64,000 nt of DNA, taken from Caenorhabditis remanei. Lineage: Eukaryota; Nematoda; Chromadorea; Rhabditida; Rhabditidae. The position numbers and the translations under genes were made by a program. Shown piece by piece: positions 57,378-64,000 of the stretch (its first letter is position 1; each line of letters opens with the position of its first letter). The stretch spans positions 16,924,587 through 16,988,586 of the forward strand of contig NC_071333.1 of the NCBI RefSeq assembly GCF_010183535.1. Reading direction: 5' to 3'. The notes beneath the pieces are model-generated. The model was not told where the DNA came from and did not search any database. It saw only the letters and a list, made by a program, of their open reading frames with translations.

Positions 57378-58845
57378 TCAGAACATTTGCGAATGAGGAG
57401 CCACCATCACCATCTGCTCCGTTTTTTCCATTCCAAGCCATGTTCTTATCTGTTTCCGATATGGAGTCACTGAATACATCGTGATGAACGAATCGCATAG
57501 TGTTGGTAGGATAGTAAATACCCCGATAAAATATTGTTCGAACAACATCTCGGATTCTGAAAAAAATGGTTCTAGAGATTTTGAATGTTCTCGTTTCACC
57601 TACTTGTCACTAGAATGACAAAAAGATAAATAAACATTGGAGTGTAGCAAATGAGAGGAAGAAAAGCTTGGAGCGTTAGTCCCTGAATGTCATATGAAAT
57701 TATTTGAAACATAGCAACAATTTTTCCTCACATTAATGAAACTGCGACTCTGTGATTTTTTGAGTGAAGAATTTCTGTCTATATTTGAAGTGACAACGTT
57801 CAATATCTTCCTTCTTACAAAAAAACCAATTGGCGGAAGGATAAATACAGAGCAACACAGGATTACAAAGATAATGACACTGGAATAAGTTTTCAATGTG
57901 ATATACCCAATGACTGAGTGGTCAGAAGAATCGATGTTGATTGTGCTGAACTTTTCTTGAATTTCAGCAGGTAACGCATTTGTTATGATGAGATATGCTT
58001 CTGCGCCCTGGAAGTACTTGTGTTTGTACGGAAACCTTTTGTAACTCTCACTGATAGAATAATAATAGGAGCAAATAGTAGGATGATAACAATGACCCGA
58101 AGAGTTTTGGCTTGTTTGAAGCTACTTGCAGCCTCATATTTCAAATATATTGTGAGAAATGTAATAACACTGCTGAATAGTGTGGCGGCCTGTAAGTATG
58201 CAACTTTATGTTATTTTAATTGACTAGAAAAGGATTCCGGGTCAAGTTGGAGGTACAGGTCGAGACATTTATCATTAGAACAAAAATTTTGCGATGATTT
58301 TTAATCTGTATTCTGTTTTTTGCAGACCGATCTTGTGAGAAACAATATTCGTGGTTTTGTGGCTTCTCGGCGCAAAAATGAGCATTTCAAAAATTCACAA
58401 AATTAACGTTATTTTTCAATTATTTTTGTTGTTTTATGAGAAGCCCAAAAACGAAATACAGATTTGAAATCAGCGCAAAATTTCCGTTCTAGTGATATAT
58501 GTCTTGACTTGTAATTCCAACTCGACTCAGGATCCTTCCCTAGTTCGTTACCTGTGCAACATAATACATCGAGTAAGGAATAACTGCGTCAAAATGACGC
58601 ATAGGTCCATAGCACCAAATTTCAATAGGTGTTAGATGAGAGACCTGACGGGTTTGAAGCAAACAACATAAGACAAGTGAAACAATTTGAGAAACACAAT
58701 TACAGAACAATACTAGTTGTAAAGTCTTGAGGTATTTCGGAGAGTGCCGGAGAATGATATAAATCAGCAAGAGTTGGCTTGGGAACACTATAATAAAGAA
58801 TATCGGGTAGAGCACTGACAGAATCGCTCGATACATCGAAGACAT
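57378..58845 (-). CDS. Srd-family 7TM chemoreceptor, gene 4 of 6
   Basis: The start at 58845 gives MSSMYRAILSVLYPIFFIIV; an alternative ATG lies three codons in. It has RHSPKYLKTLQLVLFCNCVS, QTRQVSHLTPIEIWCYGPMR and HFDAVIPYSMYYVAQ. After a long intron it continues AATLFSSVITFLTIYLKYEA, then EAYLIITNALPAEIQEKFST, SLKKSQSRSFIN, a GLTLQAFLPLICYTP helix, and EMLFEQYFIGVFTILPTLCD with YSVTPYRKQIRTWLGMEK. Frames and splice sites look intact. Intron 1 (about 58196-58551) is enlarged by an inverted-repeat element. In the last helix DSFIT replaces the usual DP-x-I/V-T. Confidence 0.8.
58228..58540. mobile_element. Foldback element, third family (in Srd gene 4 intron 1)
   Basis: Left arm AAGGATTCCGGGTCAAGTTG and right arm CAACTCGACTCAGGATCCTT are imperfect inverted repeats, continuing as GTCGAGACATTTAT against ATATATGTCTTGAC. 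About 310 bp; no reading frame. No second copy was noticed in this window. Confidence 0.7.
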
Positions 58846-59250
58846 AACAAGAATGAGGGAAATCAGAAGAGAAAGATGTTTTTGCTTAACATCCGTTAGA
58901 AAATATTGTCACTATGCAATTAAGTGCGTTTTGATTTTTTGGTTATAAATGAACTAACTGATCAGAATGAGTTCCTATCTGTGTAAATATCGCAATTTTT
59001 TCTAGACACGTGATATAAGGAGCATTTCTTTAGGGACTGGGTATCAATTATATCAGTGATCGCACGAAGCAGAAGAACGTGTGGACGTAGAGTGAAAGGA
59101 TGATGTATTCGAACGGAATGAGAAAATCTCTGATGTGAGAATTATCACTGAAGATAATTGATTAACGCAAACTATTTAATCTGAATGCTATTTATTAAGC
59201 ATAGGAAAACAAAATAACGGATTAAAAAATAACGGAACAACAACAAAATT
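58846..59250. other. Intergenic between Srd genes 4 and 5
   Basis: AT-rich flanks of about 400 bp with no recognised feature. Confidence 0.4.
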
Positions 59251-60558
59251 TTAAATTTGCGGAGGCATATTATTATTACTCAATTGAGAATTCACTACTG
59301 TCAGCAGCGATGTAACTTTGGTTTTAGTCATCCATGACTTCAATCGATTCCGATAGGGCGTAATAAAATAAAGAGTGATATATGGATCAAACAATGCTGG
59401 GAATGCAGGAAGGAGAAACATAAAATATTGCTGGAACAAAATTTCTTGACCTGAAAATAAGAAATGCCTGGATGGTTGAATTGTCACAGTCAATCACTCC
59501 TACGTGTGATGATGCAATAATAGTAGACACAAGATATCGGACAATAAAAAAAGAGTGGCAAAAATGTTTGCAAAGTGAGTCCCTGAAGTTTTGAAATTTA
59601 GGATAGTTGTGAAGTTTCCTAAATGACACTTGTGTACCTGCACAAATATTTTGTTTTGAGCATTTTTCGCAGCCGAGACGCGATCTGACGTATTACGGAT
59701 ATGTTTCAATATTTTCCTAAAAGTTAATGATATTACAATTGTTCCAAACACACAACGGCTCACGATCGAGAGGTGGAGCCAACAACAGGAAACAAGACCA
59801 CTGATATTGACATGGTAATAGCATTAACTTGACTAGCTAACACATCAAAGCTGAGAATCCCAATTACTGCATGATCCGTATTGTTAGCATTTATCATTAC
59901 ATAGCGTTCCCGTATTTGTGATGGTAGTGCTTGAGTAGTAACAAGAATGATTTCCATGGTCTGAAATGGCATAATTTGTTTTTAATGTCAGGCAATTATT
60001 TTGGAGATCAAAAAAATAAGTTGACTCATAATTGCTAATCTTTCGACTCAAATATCTTGACTTACTATAGAGATGAAAAGAGGTGTCAGGATACCAGTAA
60101 TTATTAAAACTCTTGTTGTCTGCTTTAACTTCACTACTCTTGCAGCTTCGTACTTCAAGAATAGGGTAATCACAACCGATATTCCACTCACAAATGTTGC
60201 AGTCTGAAAAAAGTAAATCGAGTATAATAAGTACAAAAATATTCCTGATTTCACTTACCTGCATTACATGATATAATGAATAACCTATATACGCTTCTAG
60301 ATGTCGACCTATGCCATAGCTCCAAATTTCCATAGGAGTATAACTAGAGACTTGTCGGAACTGCATCACAAAGCATACTGTCACGTGGATCACTTGGAAG
60401 AAGCACGTGTTTATCAGTATTGCTTTCAATCTTTGTAGGTTTTTCGGAGTGTGGTATACAATCACGTAGATGACGAATGTCTGACTCATTAGTGATAATC
60501 CCAGAAAATTAGGATAAAACCACCAAAGAAAGGCACGATATTGCTCGCTAGTCGGCAT
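59251..60558 (-). CDS. Srd-family 7TM chemoreceptor, gene 5 of 6
   Basis: The start at 60558 ([20 protein letters not shown]) lies four bases after a TTTCAG acceptor, a likely trans-splice site; upstream ATGs in the same open stretch are therefore not chosen. It has [40 protein letters not shown] and [15 protein letters not shown]. Later exons give [40 protein letters not shown], a [13 protein letters not shown] junction, [26 protein letters not shown] and [20 protein letters not shown] with [15 protein letters not shown]. The splice after TSRS uses GTGAGC and TTTTAG and keeps the frame. All exons appear intact. Confidence 0.85.
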
Positions 60559-61984
60559 CGTTCTGAAATTTGTCAATACTACAATAGAAAAATCGAAACT
60601 AGAAAAGAAACCTCCAAAAAATGAGCAGAGAAAAAAGAGCAATGGAAAATGACTGGTTAAGAGTTCGGTTGGCTCTCCTCTATTCTAATTACATACTTTC
60701 CTGGTAGTCTTGCTCAAAATCTGTCGTTTAAAGTTAAAATAGAAAAAAAGTGAATAGAAGAAAGCAGGAAGTGAAATCAAACTTCATACACTTTAGAGAT
60801 GAAAATTATCTTTTTATTTATTTGGAAAATGAGAAAGTAATAACAGAAACAATAGAAAAGACGTCAAGTAACACTTTTTGAGTATTTGTTGTGTTTATTG
60901 ACTTCAAAAAACCTAATTTCAAAAGAAAAATACAGCAACGAAACTGAGCTAATTCTCAATTAGATAAAACATCATCTAAGCACTAATTCTGTTAAGGAAT
61001 TTGGGAAATTTGTGTTCTCTGACTCAAGAACACTCGGTTCAAAACATGAGTTCTCAATTTTTTGATTAATCGCTGTTATTGTCTGCTTGTTTTCTTCTGG
61101 AATTTTTTTTTCTTTTTCTGATTTTTTATTGAAATCGTGAACGTTTTAGTCTAGTTATCCAAAAAGGGTCAGGATAACCTGTCTAATAATTTTTTTTAAC
61201 ATTTCGGAGTTCCCTACCGCCCCTCAACCAGAATCTATTTTTATATTTTCATTCTACCAAACAAAAATTCTTCACAAAACTCTAATTATGACAAGTCGAT
61301 AACTATTTTCATCTCAAATGCAGGATGATCTGTAGCGGAAGATGTACGAAACTGAGGGCACTCAGAAAGGGTTATTAGTCGTGTTGAAGGTATAACTACC
61401 CTTCGAGGACGAAAATTCCCAAAAATGTCACTTATCAGGTACCAGTGAACCTGAAAAATCACAACTTCCGACTTCCGTGTACAATATTCAGCTGTTTTTT
61501 TAGGTCTACTGGAACCAGATAAGTAAAATTTTGGGATCTTTTATGTTTGAAGGATAGTTATATCTTCAATACATTAACTTCTAATTAACTTTGTCTTACT
61601 TCTGCACAGATCTGGACCGTAGTAGAGGACCGAAGCTATGGGAATTATTGTCAGTTTGGAAAAAATCCTATTCGAAAAATTTACTTTTCCTCTTCATTTT
61701 GTTTTAAGAAAGTTAACTAATCTTGGTTTGGAACGTTTCAGAAGTCCAACCATTTCTGTTGGTTCCAAAAAACAATGAGCCAACGATGTCATAGAGAAAT
61801 AAAGGTGAGTACAAAAAAAGTTCTCGAAAACAAGAATGTTTATCAAAACACGATTTTTCGGAAGAGTATGAAGAACGTGTAGTTATGGAGACGTACACAC
61901 TTGAGAATATCAGCCAACCGCTGTAATTAGGAAGTCGACAATACTCTATTCTTGACATTTTGCAGAAAGAAAGAAAAATGAGAA
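60559..61984. other. Intergenic between Srd genes 5 and 6
   Basis: About 1.4 kb; it contains the second copy of the second foldback family at about 61365-61600. The rest is AT-rich with no supported gene. Confidence 0.5.
61365..61600. mobile_element. Foldback element, second family, copy 2
   Basis: Arms GTGTTGAAGGTATAACTACC and GGATAGTTATATCTTCAATAC are inverted. The core (ACCAGTGAACCTGAAAAATC, CAACTTCCGACTTCCGTG, CAGCTG, TAGGTCTACTGGAACCAG) is the reverse complement of the element in the HP1 intron. Confidence 0.7.
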
Positions 61985-63277
61985 TTAGTAGACTTGTGAC
62001 GTGATGACAGGCATAATTTTTGATGCCTTCTCTATTCTCATCCAGATTTTCAATCGTCGTCGGTATGGCGTCACGAAATATAACGTGACGAAAGGGTCGA
62101 AAAGCGCTGGTAATGAAGGGACAACTGTCATGAAGTATTGTTGGAACAGGATTTCGGCATCTGAAGTGAATAAAAAAAGATATTGAGAATGAACACAGGT
62201 ACAAACATAAAGTCTGGAATATCTTTGGTAAATACTTACGCGTGAGAATGCAATAGAAATAAAGTGCAAATACGGGGACGTAGAAGATAAGTGGTAGGAA
62301 CGCTTGGATAGTGAGTCCCTTAAATAAATTACTGAAAAATATAAACCGTAGAGCTAGTAAGCACCTTTACAAATACTTGGATAAGAGTTTTTCGTTGTTT
62401 GGAATGTTGGTTGAGCTGGGAGTTTATTCGAAGTAAGATTTTGCTGTAACGAATCTTTATAATTATTTTAAAGGTTTGAGCACCTCACTTTTTGTAAAAG
62501 AAACAAACAAACGGAGCAAGTACAACTGATCCTGATATGAGTGCAAAATTGATTATACTTGGTAATGTTTTCAAGCTCAACGCTCCAATTACTGAGAACT
62601 CCTCCACATTTGTGTTAAGAAGTTTGTAACATTGTCGGACATCATCTGGCAGGGACTGAGTAATTATCATAATGACTTCCATTATCTGAAAACGGGAATC
62701 ATAATGTTATAACTGGTGCAAACTGTTCCATTAGTCAGAACCCCAGGGAAGAAAGTTGTCAACATGTTTTCTTATCATTACCATTGAGATAAATATCGGA
62801 ATATGAAACGCCAGCACAATAACAATTATCCGACAACGAGGAAGTTCAATACATCGAACCACTTCATATTTGAAAAAGAATGTTATTAAAATAGACATGC
62901 CACTCATAAATGCCGAAGTCTGAAAGAAAAGGTTGAAAGATCGAAATTGAAAATAAATCTTGAATGATAGGTAGACTCACCTGTAGCATTTGGTACATGG
63001 AATATCCCACCCAAGCTTCCAAATACCGGCAAGGGCCATAGCTGCGTAATTCGATTGGAACGGACGTTGATATCATCCGGAACTGAGCAGCACATGTTAC
63101 AAAAACCAAACGTATTTGAAAGAAACACGTGTTCCCCAGAAACACTTTCATCAATTGCAAGCTCTTTGGAGAATGATAGAATATTAGATACATTAGAATG
63201 ATTTGAATCAATAAAGATGCCACAAAGAATACAGGATAAAAAATCTGAAGAAACCCTCTATAAACGTCCAACGTCAT
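61985..63277 (-). CDS. Srd-family 7TM chemoreceptor, gene 6 of 6
   Basis: The start at 63277 (MTLDVYRGFLQIFYPVFFVA) follows TTTTCAGA directly, a likely trans-splice acceptor. It has HSPKSLQLMKVFLGNTCFFQ, QFRMISTSVPIELRSYGPCR and YLEAWVGYSMYQMLQ, the closest to the standard Srd YGPCRY motif in this cluster. Later exons give SAFMSGMSILITFFFKYEVV, MEVIMIITQSLPDDVRQCYK, HSKQRKTLIQVFV, GLTIQAFLPLIFYVPVFALY and [20 protein letters not shown] with DPFVTLYFVTPYRRRLKIWM. It ends ITSQVY. Frame and splice sites look intact. Ligand unknown. Confidence 0.85.
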
Positions 63278-63899
63278 TCTGAAAATAACACAGGGGTCAG
63301 TAATAACTCAAATAATCAAGTACGTTGCAACCGACATGATTCAATCAAAGTAAAGACTTCTGGTTTCTTGGTAACTCGATTTGGATTCAACGAAATTTGA
63401 AGTTTACGAGAATTCACGTCGTTAGGCAGATGTTTTAAGTATCTGCGTTGTTCATTTAGACGTTTTTGAAAATGAGACAACCTCTAACACCATTAGCTGA
63501 CCACATGAAATTATAGAGCACTAATTCGAAGAACAATTGGTTTACATTAGGAAGTTGAGTGATCAGATTGGCGAATTCCTGACAGACACTCAATATATTA
63601 ATTCTGCTGGAGTTTAGAACGCATTTGAATAGTTTGTTGACCAGAATCAGGCTATAAAGGTGATCAACGTTTGACTTGTAGGTTTTTCATGAACAATAGC
63701 TGAAAAACTTAAGCATAATCAAAAAAAGAAGTTTTATTTACTTTAAAAACGTAACAAACTTTTTAACAATTAACCAAAATTTTTGGAAATTTAAAGCCAA
63801 GAAAATTACCAGTAGATCAAGAGATTAAACAAAACAAAAAAGACTTTTGGCTATGTTATGACAACAAATTTTTATATTACAGAATATTACAATTAGAAG
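63278..63899. other. Intergenic region
   Basis: 5' flank of Srd gene 6 and 3' flank of the last gene. AT-rich, nothing recognised. Confidence 0.4.
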
Positions 63900-64000
63900 C
63901 TACTTCTTCTGCATTTTTTTGTTGTACTTCTGGACAACATATTCTTCGTGAATCGAGAGGCGCGGCTCACTAACGTCGTCGAGAAGATCGAAGAGTGCGG
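63900..64000 (-). CDS. 3' end of an unidentified gene (cut by window edge)
   Basis: A frame open to the edge of the window reads ALFDLLDDVSEPRLSIHEEY then VVQKYNKKMQKK and a stop at 63900-63902. GC content and codon use (CTC, GAC, CGC, AAG) are clearly coding-like against the AT-rich flank. The basic lysine-rich end suggests a soluble intracellular protein. The family cannot be named from 33 residues. Confidence 0.6.
   Translation of the reverse strand, partial: ALFDLLDDVSEPRLSIHEEYVVQKYNKKMQKK

Noticed and set aside
60559..60642. An upstream ATG extending Srd gene 5 by 28 residues
   Set aside because: A TTTCAG acceptor lies just before the ATG at 60558, so the upstream part is probably outron or intron.

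Overview
The window is nuclear DNA of a nematode, almost certainly a Caenorhabditis species. It is AT-rich, has compact genes with many introns near 50 nt and TTTTCAG-type acceptors, and several start codons lie just downstream of such acceptors, as expected for spliced-leader addition. The gene families are Caenorhabditis-typical: Skp1-related (skr), Srd chemoreceptors, supplementary nuclear receptors, CYP33-like P450s and a cathepsin D like asp-4. From memory, asp-4, skr-19/skr-20 and hpl-1 are X-linked in C. elegans, so X is the likely chromosome; the exact species cannot be fixed by reading.

Layout. 1-13 kb: the end of a family-B/adhesion-like 7TM receptor (+), the aspartic protease (-), three single-exon Skp1-related genes (-) and a ten-exon glycosyltransferase family 49 gene (-). 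14-28 kb: an accessory zone built by local duplication. It holds five copies of a gene family I do not recognise, two on the minus strand and three on the plus strand. All share a C-terminal C-x-C-x3-C motif, and two copies are visibly broken. Foldback (MITE-like) elements, a tRNA-derived SINE-like element and a long perfect-arm inverted repeat lie between them. 28-38 kb: an HP1-type chromodomain/chromoshadow gene (+), a secreted GPI-anchored cysteine protein (-), a nuclear hormone receptor (+) and a secreted acidic protein (+).

38.6-49 kb: four tandem CYP33-like P450 genes (-) flanked on both sides by identical intron-containing tRNA-Tyr genes, with a tRNA-Thr gene inside an intron of the fourth P450. 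49.8-63.3 kb: six Srd-family 7TM chemoreceptor genes (five -, one +) plus a relic last exon. The last 100 bases hold the 3' end of another minus-strand gene.

Functionally the window mixes housekeeping-type genes (lysosomal protease, HP1, glycosyltransferase, tRNAs) with fast-evolving environmental genes (P450s, Srd receptors, nuclear receptor, Skp1 paralogs). The most novel item is the CxCxxxC family with its tandem duplications and decay. Exon boundaries were read by eye from splice signals and frame and are not confirmed by transcripts.
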